From assembly GCA_002791215.1 (NCBI GenBank), contig PFWQ01000027.1:5848-11557 (forward strand): a stretch of 5,710 nt of DNA, given 5' to 3'. This document shows, one piece after another, positions 1 to 5,174 of the stretch (the stretch's first letter is position 1; each line of letters opens with the position of its first letter). The DNA comes from a candidate division SR1 bacterium CG_4_9_14_3_um_filter_40_9. Its GTDB lineage: Bacteria; Patescibacteriota; Gracilibacteria; Absconditabacterales; Absconditicoccaceae. The notes beneath the pieces are model-generated. The model saw nothing but the letters and a program-made list of their open reading frames with translations. It was not told the origin of the DNA and ran no database searches. Both the position numbers and the translations under genes were made by a program.

Positions 1-589
1 TGAAGTCTTCTATCACTTCTTCAACGTCATATTTTACGTAATCAACAAGCTTGAAATCATTGTCGATAAGCAAGATATTCGCATCAGCATCCTCTTTCTT
101 CTCGCGGCTTCTCAGGTAATCTATGCTGTAATATCCATATCATTTTTCTATCCTGATGTCGATATTGAGTTCTACAGACGGATCAGTAATTTCAAAAAGA
201 TGTACGTCCTCGCTCAAAAGTTCTATTCCTGAAGGTAACTTGATATTGCTTGAAGTGTATTGTCATACACCTGAGAATCTCTGAGAGATCCGCTGCTCCA
301 TATCTACATTTTCTTCGAATTTAAAACGTAATTTCTTGAAATTCAACATGATATCGATGACATTTTCCATCACTCCATCTACCACATGATACTCATGAGG
401 TACTCATTTGATTTTCAATCCTGTGACAGCTGATCATAAATCATATCACAAGATAATTCTTCTCAGGGCATTTCACAACGTGTGACCGAATCCCCTAGGC
501 AAAAATTTCACTTCGAATTTAGTAGTTCCCACCTCAGTTTCAGAAACAATAATCTTTGGTGATCAGATAAATTTTTGGATATCTAGCAT
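1..589 (-). CDS. rpoA: DNA-directed RNA polymerase subunit alpha, partial (C-terminal part lost at window edge)
   Basis: The alpha subunit dimerises and nucleates assembly of RNA polymerase. The first 196 codons are present from ATG at 589; the frame leaves the window at base 1, so the rest of the N-terminal domain, the linker and any C-terminal domain are missing. The signature GFGHTLGNALRR lies at residues 33-44, followed by a GVPHEYHVVDGV segment at 62-73 that matches the family's G-x-x-HEY region. The frame is open only if TGA is glycine: TGA occurs at codons 9, 39, 48, 52, 62, 109 and 150, and codon 39 is the invariant glycine before NALRR. It follows rpsD after 36 bases, as in the standard alpha operon. 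No Shine-Dalgarno motif precedes the ATG. Identification is secure from these motifs. Confidence 0.96.
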
Positions 590-625
590 GAAGAATGTGG
601 TAAGATATTTAAAAGTTTTTGTTAA

Positions 626-1249
626 TTACGCTCTTGCATAGAATTCGATGACTTTCAATAAGTCAGCGTGCATACCGATTTCTCCTGGTTGCGGCATAGT
701 AAGCACTTCCACAGTATATGCATTTTTATTCACCTTTACCCATGATGGTACTTTCACCTTGCTATTTTCCGCAAGTATCTGTGAATACAAAGGAGACTTT
801 TGAAGTTTCTCTTTGACAGTGAGCACATCTCCTACATTCAAGAATGTAGAAGGAATATTGTGTTTTTTGCCATTGAGGAGAAGATGGCTATGATTGACCA
901 TTTGTCTTGCCTGGATGATAGTTTTCGCCAATCCTGCTCTATAGAGCATCGTGTCCATTCTTCTTTCGAGGAATTGGTATAATGCCACATCACGGCTTAC
1001 ATTCTTATTTTTAGCGAATTGTGCAGAAAGCTCTTTCACGATCCTTCCGAATTGTCTCTCTGTCAAGAAATATGTCCTTTTGAGCACTTGTTTATTCCTC
1101 AAAAGTTTTCCATATTCGGAAAGCCTTTGCATGGCTGCACCGTGCTGACCTGGAAGATTTCTATTTTTCTTTACATTATACTTTGGAGAACCGAATAAAT
1201 CGACTTGTTCCCTTCTGCATAATTTAAACTTAGGTCCAGTGTACTTCAT
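626..1249 (-). CDS. rpsD: 30S ribosomal protein S4 (uS4)
   Basis: S4 is a primary 16S rRNA binder that starts assembly of the 30S body. The product is 207 residues, a normal length. It opens with MKYTGPKFKLCRRE, has the family motif NLPGQHG near residue 31, and carries the S4 RNA-binding domain around residues 94-150 (LERRMDTMLYRAG, QARQMVNHSHLLLNGKK). Only one cysteine, C11, is present in the N-terminal region, so this is a zinc-independent form. I chose ATG at 1249; an in-frame TTG at 1258 would add three residues (MLS) that do not look like the family start. Unlike most of its neighbours it contains no TGA codon and is fully readable under the standard code. It lies between rpsK and rpoA; the upstream gap of 80 bases contains 15-bp repeats. 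Confidence 0.97.
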   Translation of the reverse strand: MKYTGPKFKLCRREQVDLFGSPKYNVKKNRNLPGQHGAAMQRLSEYGKLLRNKQVLKRTYFLTERQFGRIVKELSAQFAKNKNVSRDVALYQFLERRMDTMLYRAGLAKTIIQARQMVNHSHLLLNGKKHNIPSTFLNVGDVLTVKEKLQKSPLYSQILAENSKVKVPSWVKVNKNAYTVEVLTMPQPGEIGMHADLLKVIEFYARA

Positions 1250-1282
1250 GGATAACAAATATAATAATTAAAAGTTATTTTT

Positions 1283-1332
1283 GACTTGATGACTTTCGAC
1301 TTGATGAATTTCGACTTGATGACTTTCGACTA
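1283..1332. repeat. Three tandem 15-bp repeats between rpsK and rpsD
   Basis: Units GACTTGATGACTTTC (1283-1297), GACTTGATGAATTTC (1298-1312) and GACTTGATGACTTTC (1313-1327) are followed by GACTA. The array ends inside the rpsK stop codon (TAG, 1332-1330, minus strand). A near-identical end motif, TGACYTTCGACTA, occurs at the infA stop. Function unknown. Confidence 0.85.
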
Positions 1333-1752
1333 TATCTTCTTAGGTCTTGCACCTTTGCATCAACCGAATTGGATCGGAGTCTCTTCTTTGACGCATTTGA
1401 TATCGATCAATCCTATTTCATTGATAGCCTTGAATACGCCATCTCTAGCCAATCCAGGTCATCTGAAAATAACGATGATCTCTTTTAGTCCGTATCTTTG
1501 AGCTTCTTTAAGGATTTGTTTCGTCAAAACCTCAGCAGCATAAGAAGTGCTCTTTTTGGATCCCTTGTATCAGATCAAACCAGTACCTCAGCCGTTTATC
1601 TTATTGCCGTTTTCGTCAGCCAGACTTATCATAGTATTATTTTCTGTAGTCTTCACAGTCAGAACACCTGTCGTGATTTTCGTATCTCTCTTTTTCTTGG
1701 GAGTTGCTTTAGGAGCTGCCACGGTTGATGCTGTACTTTTTTCTGTTGCCAT
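1330..1752 (-). CDS. rpsK: 30S ribosomal protein S11 (uS11), read with TGA = Gly
   Basis: S11 sits on the 30S platform and helps form the mRNA exit and Shine-Dalgarno duplex region. The gene codes for 140 residues from ATG at 1752 to TAG at 1330. Conserved segments are GTGLIGYKGSKKST (56-69), SYAAEVL (70-76), the invariant FRGPG loop (96-100) and a TPIQFGGCKGARP tail (125-137) equivalent to the usual TPIPHNGCRPPK. TGA stands at codons 55, 61, 98 and 131; codon 98 is the first glycine of the RGPG loop. Under the standard code it breaks into short fragments and would look like a pseudogene. The first 25 residues form a lysine-, alanine- and threonine-rich extension. A weak GAAAG lies only two bases before the ATG, too close for a typical ribosome binding site. 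Confidence 0.95.
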
Positions 1753-1799
1753 ACTTTCAAATAAGTTTAAATGTTAAATGATAGATTTTAAATTGTTTG

Positions 1800-1862
1800 T
1801 ACTTTGTACTAGGTACTCGGTACTAGGTACTCAGTACTAGGTACTCGGTACTCGTTACTTCT
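1800..1862. repeat. Heptamer tandem array, nine units of TACTNGG type
   Basis: Nine consecutive 7-base units keep exact register: TACTTTG, TACTAGG, TACTCGG, TACTAGG, TACTCAG, TACTAGG, TACTCGG, TACTCGT, TACTTCT. The rpsM stop codon (TAA, 1857-1855, minus strand) lies inside the array, so the last codons of rpsM overlap it. The array fills most of the rpsM-rpsK spacer. Confidence 0.93.
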
Positions 1863-2229
1863 TAAGTATTGGTCTTACCTTTGATCTTCCGAGCAATTTT
1901 TTCGCAGTCCTTGCATTCTTTCTCGTCAATTGTCCTCTGACAGGCAATCACATGGCATGCCTCATGCCTCTGTAACATTTGATTTCTCTCAATCTTTTGA
2001 TGGCAAAAGCTATCTCTCTCTTGAGATCGTTTTCAAGGACAAATTTCCTTAATTCATCGCCGATGAGTTTCTGCTCATCTTCAGTGATATCTTTCACTTT
2101 TTTCAAGTAATTGATTTTCAATCAATCCAAGACCTTCTTTGATTTTTTTCTTCCTACGCCATAAATATTGGTAAGTGCGATCCAAATAGACTTTGTATCA
2201 GGAAGAACGTGTCACATCAATCTAAACAT
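1855..2229 (-). CDS. rpsM: 30S ribosomal protein S13 (uS13), read with TGA = Gly
   Basis: S13 lies in the 30S head and contacts the P-site tRNA and the 50S subunit through intersubunit bridges. The product is 124 residues. Recognisable parts are the [18 protein letters not shown] helix-two-turn-helix region (17-34), the [12 protein letters not shown] helix (69-80), and [16 protein letters not shown] (85-100), followed by a basic tail containing the usual [12 protein letters not shown] is read as glycine at codons 6, 36 and 94; codon 94 is the invariant glycine of GLPVRGQ. The start is the first ATG of the frame, 28 bases after the rpmJ stop, with no Shine-Dalgarno motif. The stop lies inside a heptamer repeat array, so the last residues (PILKK) may partly derive from repeat sequence. 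Confidence 0.96.
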
Positions 2230-2257
2230 TCTTATAATGTATCAATGATATAAAAAA

Positions 2258-2374
2258 CTATCCTTGTCTAGTTTTATGCCTAGCATTTTTTTTACACGTG
2301 ATATAGAGTCTGCCCTTTCTCTTGATTATCTGACAGTACATACATCTTTTCTTTAAAGAAGATTTAACTTTCAT
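2258..2374 (-). CDS. rpmJ: 50S ribosomal protein L36 (bL36), zinc-binding form
   Basis: L36 is a tiny zinc-finger protein that binds 23S rRNA in the 50S subunit. The 38-residue product begins [14 protein letters not shown] and ends HKTRQG, matching the family at both ends. C11, C14, C27 and H33 form the expected CxxC...C...H zinc site, so this is the zinc-containing paralogue type. It has no TGA codon. Its place between infA and rpsM is the standard bacterial order. The stop (TAG) is 28 bases before the rpsM ATG. Confidence 0.95.
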   Translation of the reverse strand: MKVKSSLKKRCMYCQIIKRKGRLYITCKKNARHKTRQG

Positions 2375-2398
2375 CGTTTCATTATATAATTAACTAAA

Positions 2399-2436
2399 GA
2401 CTTTATAAACCTTATGGACTTTATGACCTTCGACTA
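2399..2436. repeat. Short direct repeats after infA, sharing a stop-codon motif with rpsK
   Basis: GACTTTAT followed by AAACCTTATG (2399-2416) is repeated as GACTTTATGACCTTC (2417-2431). The end, TGACCTTCGACTA (2424-2436), runs into the infA stop codon and matches TGACTTTCGACTA at the rpsK stop (1320-1332) in 12 of 13 bases. Confidence 0.6.
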
Positions 2437-2667
2437 ATTAGGTTTCTGATTGCATCTGAACACAATACGTCATTGATTCATATCATATTGATTGACTTCA
2501 ACCTTTACTCGATCGCCGGGCAGCAATGAAATATGCGCCTGACTCATTTTCCCAGATTTCTTGCAACGAACGAAGGTATCGACATCCTTAAGTTTAACCT
2601 TGAAGAATGCTGCAGGCAATGCCTCCAATATTTCACCGTCTCGTTCAAGAACTCATTCTTTACCCAT
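2434..2667 (-). CDS. infA: Translation initiation factor IF-1, read with TGA = Gly
   Basis: IF-1 is an OB-fold protein that blocks the ribosomal A site during initiation. The 77-residue product begins MGKEGVLERDGEILEALP, close to the MAKEDxIExxGxVxExLP family start. It contains SGKMSQAHISLLPGDRV (38-54; family SGKMRKxxIRILxGDxV) and QYDMNQGRIVFR (60-71; family YDLSKGRIVFR). TGA supplies glycine at codons 5 and 66; codon 66 is the invariant glycine of GRIVFR. The start codon overlaps the end of rplU by eight bases, which suggests translational coupling. A tail of six residues after GRIVFR includes a cysteine not typical of the family. Confidence 0.95.
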
Positions 2668-2980
2668 TAAATTCTACTTTTTTAATTTTTAAAACCGTTT
2701 GACGCTGTCTGAATCCGATCGTCCTCGTGTATCTATTCTTCCTCTTAAACTTTATTATGCGCAATTTTTCACCTTTTTGAGATTTTGCTACTTCACAATA
2801 AACATTAGCTTTGAGCGTAGGCGATCATACAGCGACCTTCTCTCCTTTATCGTCAAAAATAGCCAAAACCTGATCTACATCGACTTTTTTCCCATCTTCG
2901 AGAGCCATAGTGTCTACTACTATTTCGTCTCCTTCTTGCACGATATATTGATGCCCTTGTAATTGAATAACTGCATACAT
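2660..2980 (-). CDS. rplU: 50S ribosomal protein L21 (bL21), read with TGA = Gly
   Basis: L21 binds 23S rRNA in the 50S subunit. The 106-residue product has the usual length and opens MYAVIQLQGHQYIVQEGD, matching the family's MYAVIKTGGKQYxVxEGD. VGSPTLKANV (51-60) corresponds to the conserved VGxPxV segment, its glycine encoded by TGA at codon 52. The basic C-terminal part FKRKNRYTRTIGFRQ (78-92) corresponds to the family's YKRRKxxRxxxGHRQ. The TAA stop at 2662-2660 lies inside infA: eight bases are shared. In many bacteria rplU pairs with rpmA; here it sits between an S21-like gene and infA, an unusual neighbourhood. No Shine-Dalgarno motif precedes the ATG. Confidence 0.93.
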
Positions 2981-2992
2981 AATCAAATAATT

Positions 2993-3073
2993 TAAATGCT
3001 AAATGTTGAGTGCTAAGTGTTAAATAGAAATACCGACTACTTAAAACTTAGAATTTAAAACTTAAAACTAATT
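2993..3073. repeat. Two-arm heptamer repeat between the S21-like gene and rplU
   Basis: The first arm has units TAAATGC, TAAATGT, TGAGTGC, TAAGTGT and TAAATAG (2993-3027). The second has ACTTAAA, ACTTAGA, ATTTAAA, ACTTAAA and ACTAATT (3039-3073). The arms are imperfect reverse complements (about 20 of 29 positions in a hand alignment, many of the rest allowing G-U in RNA) and could fold into a long hairpin. The array reaches the stop codon of the S21-like gene. Confidence 0.8.
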
Positions 3074-3335
3074 AAACTATCTTCCCAAGTTGTGCCAAAG
3101 TATTATATTTCTTCTTATTTTTTCTATAAGAAGCTGATACGATAGCCTTTATCCTCTTATATCTTTTAGCACTAGGAAATTCGAATGATACGAATTTTCT
3201 ATACCACTTGGTATTATAATGTTTCTGTTTCTTGGCTTTATCCAAAATATGAGAAGCTCGAAGCTCTTTTTTATAGAAAGAAATAAGTCTTTCATTGGTA
3301 TTAAGATCTCAGGTCCTTCGCACAGTAAATCACAT
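3072..3335 (-). CDS. rpsU: Probable 30S ribosomal protein S21 (bS21), read with TGA = Gly
   Basis: S21 lies near the 3' end of 16S rRNA and aids initiation. The 87-residue, very basic product starts MGFTVRRTGDLNTNERLI and continues with helices rich in K, R and Y. The layout resembles S21: a short beta-like VRR start, then NERLISFYKKELRASHILDK (aligning with the family pattern NE-x-ALRRFKR-x-x-GIL), then a basic KQKHYNTKWYRK stretch. TGA is needed as glycine at codons 2 and 9. It is longer than E. coli S21 (71 residues), with an extended tail. A second ATG at 3340 in another frame opens 63 codons with no ribosomal similarity and is probably a shadow. The S21 call rests on weak similarity of a low-complexity protein; it could be another small basic protein. 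Confidence 0.65.
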
Positions 3336-3370
3336 TGCATGAATTTTTACACAATAAAAAAGTAGAGAAG

Positions 3371-3398
3371 ACTATATAATTTTATAAACAGAATGCAA
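3371..3398 (-). promoter_or_regulatory. Possible sigma70-type promoter for the S21-rplU-infA cluster
   Basis: On the minus strand TTGCAT (3398-3393) and TATAGT (3376-3371) are separated by 16 bases, just downstream of tRNA-Leu and 35 bases before the ATG of the S21-like gene. Such matches arise easily in AT-rich DNA, so this is only a candidate. Confidence 0.35.
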
Positions 3399-3409
3399 GC
3401 TTTCTTATT

Positions 3410-3493
3410 TGCCCGGAGCCGGAATCGAACCGGCACGACATTTCTGTCGCAGGATTTTAAGTCCTGTGCGTCTACCAATTCCGCCATCCGGGC
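3410..3493 (-). tRNA. tRNA-Leu(UAA)
   Basis: The minus strand folds as a class II tRNA: acceptor GCCCGGA/TCCGGGC, D stem GCG/CGC with a GG-containing loop, anticodon arm CAGGA-CTTAAAA-TCCTG with anticodon TAA, a long variable arm CGACA-GAAA-TGTCG, and T arm GCCGG-TTCGATT-CCGGC. The discriminator is A; CCA is not encoded. It decodes UUA and, by wobble, UUG. It lies between rplT and the S21-like gene. A partial broken copy lies immediately 5' of it. Confidence 0.97.
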
Positions 3494-3496
3494 GGG

Positions 3497-3581
3497 AGGA
3501 ATTTTAAGTCCTATGCGCCAGCCAGAGGCTGGCAAGTCTCCCAAATATCCCGCTTTACCAGCCTCTGGCTGGCATCCGGGC
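3497..3581 (-). pseudogene. Broken partial copy of the tRNA-Leu 5' half
   Basis: Immediately upstream of tRNA-Leu, the acceptor start GCCCGGATG (3581-3573) is repeated exactly. The anticodon arm is also repeated (3517-3497): 16 of 17 bases of its core match the real gene, including TTAAAA, and one extra base enlarges the loop. Between these the D arm is replaced by a 57-bp segment bounded by a perfect inverted repeat. Variable and T arms are absent, so it cannot make a tRNA. Confidence 0.65.
3517..3573. repeat. 16-bp perfect inverted repeat inside the tRNA-Leu relic
   Basis: GCCAGCCAGAGGCTGG (3517-3532) and CCAGCCTCTGGCTGGC (3558-3573) are exact reverse complements separated by 25 bases. Each arm is also nearly palindromic by itself (CCAGCC, three bases, GGCTGG). 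The GC-rich arms contrast with the AT-rich surroundings and look like a small palindromic mobile or REP-like unit. Confidence 0.8.
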
Positions 3582-3588
3582 TGAACCA

Positions 3589-3655
3589 GTGACGAGTAGC
3601 CAGTAACTAGTAACGAGAAGCATACGCGTCACTCGTTCCTCGTTCCTCGTAACTG
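3589..3655. repeat. Two-arm heptamer repeat between rplT and tRNA-Leu
   Basis: First arm: GTGACGA, GTAGCCA, GTAACTA, GTAACGA (3589-3616). Second arm: ACTCGTT, CCTCGTT, CCTCGTA, ACTG (3631-3655). The arms are partly complementary (GTAACGAG against CTCGTTxC), and GTGACG (3589-3594) pairs perfectly with CGTCAC (3627-3632). It lies just after the rplT stop, where a terminator or processing site would be expected. Confidence 0.8.
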
Positions 3656-3661
3656 CGGAGC

Positions 3662-4009
3662 TTATTTCATGATTTCTTTATACATTTTTTCAAATACTTG
3701 AGGGAAAGCGACAGCGATATTTGACAATACTTTCCTATCAAGTATTACATTCTTTTGAGTCATTTTATTAACAAAAGTGCTATATTTGCTTCACATCTCT
3801 CTAATAACAGCAGACAATCTTTCTATCCACAATTTTCTGAAGTCTCTCTTTTTTTCCTTTCTATTTTGAAAAGCATGTTGACCTTGTTTTATCAATGCCA
3901 ATCTTACTTGTTTGTGGACATTTTTTCTTCCGAGTCTAAACCCGGTAGCAAGGACTCTCAGCTTCTTGTGTCTTCTCTGTCTCTGCAATCCATTTTTCAC
4001 TCTAACCAT
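3662..4009 (-). CDS. rplT: 50S ribosomal protein L20 (bL20), read with TGA = Gly
   Basis: L20 is an early assembly protein of the 50S subunit and in many bacteria represses its own operon. The 115-residue product begins MVRVKNGLQRQRRHKK, with LATGFRLGRKNVHKQVRLALIKQG (residues 20-43) and FRKLWIERLSAVIREMG, followed by YSTFVNK and NVILDRKVLSNIAV in the C-terminal domain. This closely follows the family (MxRVKxGxxxRRRHKK; RKLWIxRINAAxRxxGxxYSxFxxGL; LDRKxLAxLA). TGA at codon 73 is the conserved glycine after the IRE helix; under the standard code the protein would lose its C-terminal third. The ATG lies two bases after the rpmI stop, so the two genes are tightly coupled. Confidence 0.97.
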
Positions 4010-4011
4010 GA

Positions 4012-4212
4012 CTATTTACCATAAGGAAATAAATTTGTGATCTTCTTTTTGTATGTAGAAGACAATTCTTTGCCATAAGGATGTGCCTTATTGTTTTTAC
4101 CCTTGTTGGTCAACAAATGATTGTTACCTGCCTTGGCAAATAACAGCTTTCCTGTCTTCGTGATCTTTATTCTTTTCTGTGCTCACTTGTGAGTCTTCGC
4201 TTTGTTTGCCAT
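4012..4212 (-). CDS. rpmI: 50S ribosomal protein L35 (bL35), read with TGA = Gly
   Basis: L35 is a small basic 50S protein. The 66-residue product begins MANKAKTHKGAQKRIKITKTGKL, matching the family's KTHRGAAKRFKxTGxGK pattern. It continues with KAGNNHLLTNKGKN, equivalent to the signature AGxxHLLTxKS. TGA at codon 10 is the conserved glycine of KTHxGA. It sits between infC (10 bases upstream) and rplT (2 bases downstream), the classical infC-rpmI-rplT order. No Shine-Dalgarno motif is visible before the ATG. Confidence 0.95.
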
Positions 4213-4222
4213 TTGAACCGTA

Positions 4223-4879
4223 TTATTTACTAAATAAAATGATACTATATCCGGACATTTCCTCCTTTGGTTTCTCATATTGAGCCTTTCCTATATCAGC
4301 AAGTTCTGTTCTTATGAGATTCAATTTTTCGATAGCCTTTTCTGCAAATATTTTTTCTCTTCCTTTCAGCTTGATGAAGAATTTCACATTGTAGTGATCA
4401 GTGAGCATTTCTCTGGCTTTCTTTATCTTGAGCTGAAGATCATTCATTCAGATTGCGTAGTTGAGTTTCACTTCTTTGAGAACGGTAGGCTTCTGAGTTT
4501 TTCTTTTTTCTTTTTCATCCTTACCTTTGAGGTACATATATTTTCCATAATCAGCCATCTTGACGGTTGATATCATTTTTTCCTGATCATATCTGATCTG
4601 AATCAAATCCAATCATGCCTCCTCAGCCATAGCCAATGCCTTGAGCCTAGGAAACGTTCACAAATTAACGCCTTGTTCATCAACGATAACGATAGTAGGC
4701 GCCTTGATTTGTTCATTGGTATATACCATCTGAGGCCTACGATTAAAACTCCTCTGCTGAGCTCATCATGAAGATTTCATCTGTCACGCAGGTTTCTGAA
4801 AAAAACCCTGTGGCTTTGGAAATGTTCATTGCGGTCTCGGCTGAAAAGCAGGACGCTGTTGATTTGGAATAAATGCCAT
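4223..4879 (-). CDS. infC: Translation initiation factor IF-3 with low-complexity N-terminal extension, read with TGA = Gly
   Basis: IF-3 binds the 30S subunit, prevents premature joining of the 50S and checks the start codon. The N-terminal domain spans about residues 52-115 (YTNEQIKAPTIVIVDEQG, LKALAMAEEAGLDLIQI, then MADYGKYMY, the family's MDYGKY). The C-terminal domain covers about 131-218 (VLKEVKLNYAIG, DLQLKIKKAREML, FFIKLKGREK). TGA codons stand at 18, 32, 38, 39, 74, 89 and 144. The 218-residue form from ATG 4879 has about 50 extra N-terminal residues rich in Q, P, G, F and R. An internal ATG at codon 51 would give a 168-residue protein of ordinary IF-3 length, so the start is less sure than the identity. 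The start is ATG, not the rare AUU used in E. coli. Confidence 0.94.
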
Positions 4880-4914
4880 AGAGCAGTTAATGAGGTAAAA
4901 TAGTATAACCAATT

Positions 4915-4990
4915 CTAAGTTCTAAATGCTAAGTTCTAAGTAAATGGAGTCCTCTTATTTAGCACTTAACACTTAACATTTAACATTTTT
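4915..4990. repeat. Two-arm heptamer repeat between tRNA-Glu and infC
   Basis: First arm: CTAAGTT, CTAAATG, CTAAGTT, CTAAGTA (4915-4942). Second arm: CACTTAA, CACTTAA, CATTTAA, CATTTTT (4963-4990), preceded by TTATTTAG. The arms are imperfect reverse complements and could form an extended hairpin between tRNA-Glu and the infC operon. Confidence 0.85.
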
Positions 4991-4997
4991 TAAAGTT

Positions 4998-5072
4998 CAC
5001 TCCCGGCGGGATTCGAACCCGCGATCTCCACCATGAGAGGGTGGTGTCCTAGACCAGCTAGACGACGAGAGC
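4998..5072 (-). tRNA. tRNA-Glu(CUC)
   Basis: The minus strand folds as a 75-nt tRNA: acceptor GCTCTCG/CGGGAGT (with G-U pairs), anticodon arm CCACC-CTCTCAT-GGTGG with anticodon CTC, and T arm GCGGG-TTCGAAT-CCCGC. The TCGTCTAG...AGGACACC and TCTCAxGG segments are typical of glutamate tRNA. The discriminator is G; CCA is not encoded. It decodes GAG; a UUC isoacceptor must lie elsewhere. Confidence 0.95.
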
Positions 5073-5084
5073 CTGTTGGAGTCT

Positions 5085-5163
5085 TTAGTCGTTAGTCGGT
5101 TAGTCATTAGTACACTATTATGATGCTAAAAACTAAGAGCAAAGCGTTACTAAAGTCTAAAGT
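5085..5163. repeat. Two-arm heptamer repeat between tRNA-Arg and tRNA-Glu
   Basis: First arm: TTAGTCG, TTAGTCG, an extra G, TTAGTCA, TTAGTAC (5085-5113). Second arm: CTAAAGT, CTAAAGT (5150-5163). Reversed, the second arm (ACTTTAGACTTTAG) resembles the first, so the spacer transcript could pair with itself. Confidence 0.75.
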
Positions 5164-5174
5164 CTGGATTAATT

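Noticed and set aside
1330..1752. Pseudogene status for genes with internal TGA
   Set aside because: The frames continue across every TGA with family-typical sequence and glycine expected at the site. This is code 25, not decay.
1800..1862. CRISPR array
   Set aside because: Units are only 7 bases, contiguous and without spacers; no cas genes are present.
2699..2962. Plus-strand open frame of 87 codons
   Set aside because: It lies wholly opposite rplU, shows no recognisable motif, and is a shadow frame.
3149..3340. Minus-strand 63-codon frame starting MQCDLLCEG
   Set aside because: It overlaps the S21-like gene in another frame and has no family resemblance; the ribosomal-like frame is better supported.
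3347..3544. Minus-strand 65-codon frame across tRNA-Leu
   Set aside because: It runs through the tRNA gene; its middle (MAELVDAQDLKSCD type) is translated tRNA sequence, a common false call.
3755..4024. Plus-strand open frame of 89 codons
   Set aside because: It is antisense to rplT and has no recognisable features.
4280..4570. Plus-strand open frame of 96 codons
   Set aside because: It is antisense to infC, rich in F and S as expected from the complement of a lysine-rich gene, with no domain.
4902..4930. Promoter for infC
   Set aside because: TATACT (4907-4902, minus strand) resembles a -10 box, but no -35 match lies at the right distance and the region is repetitive.
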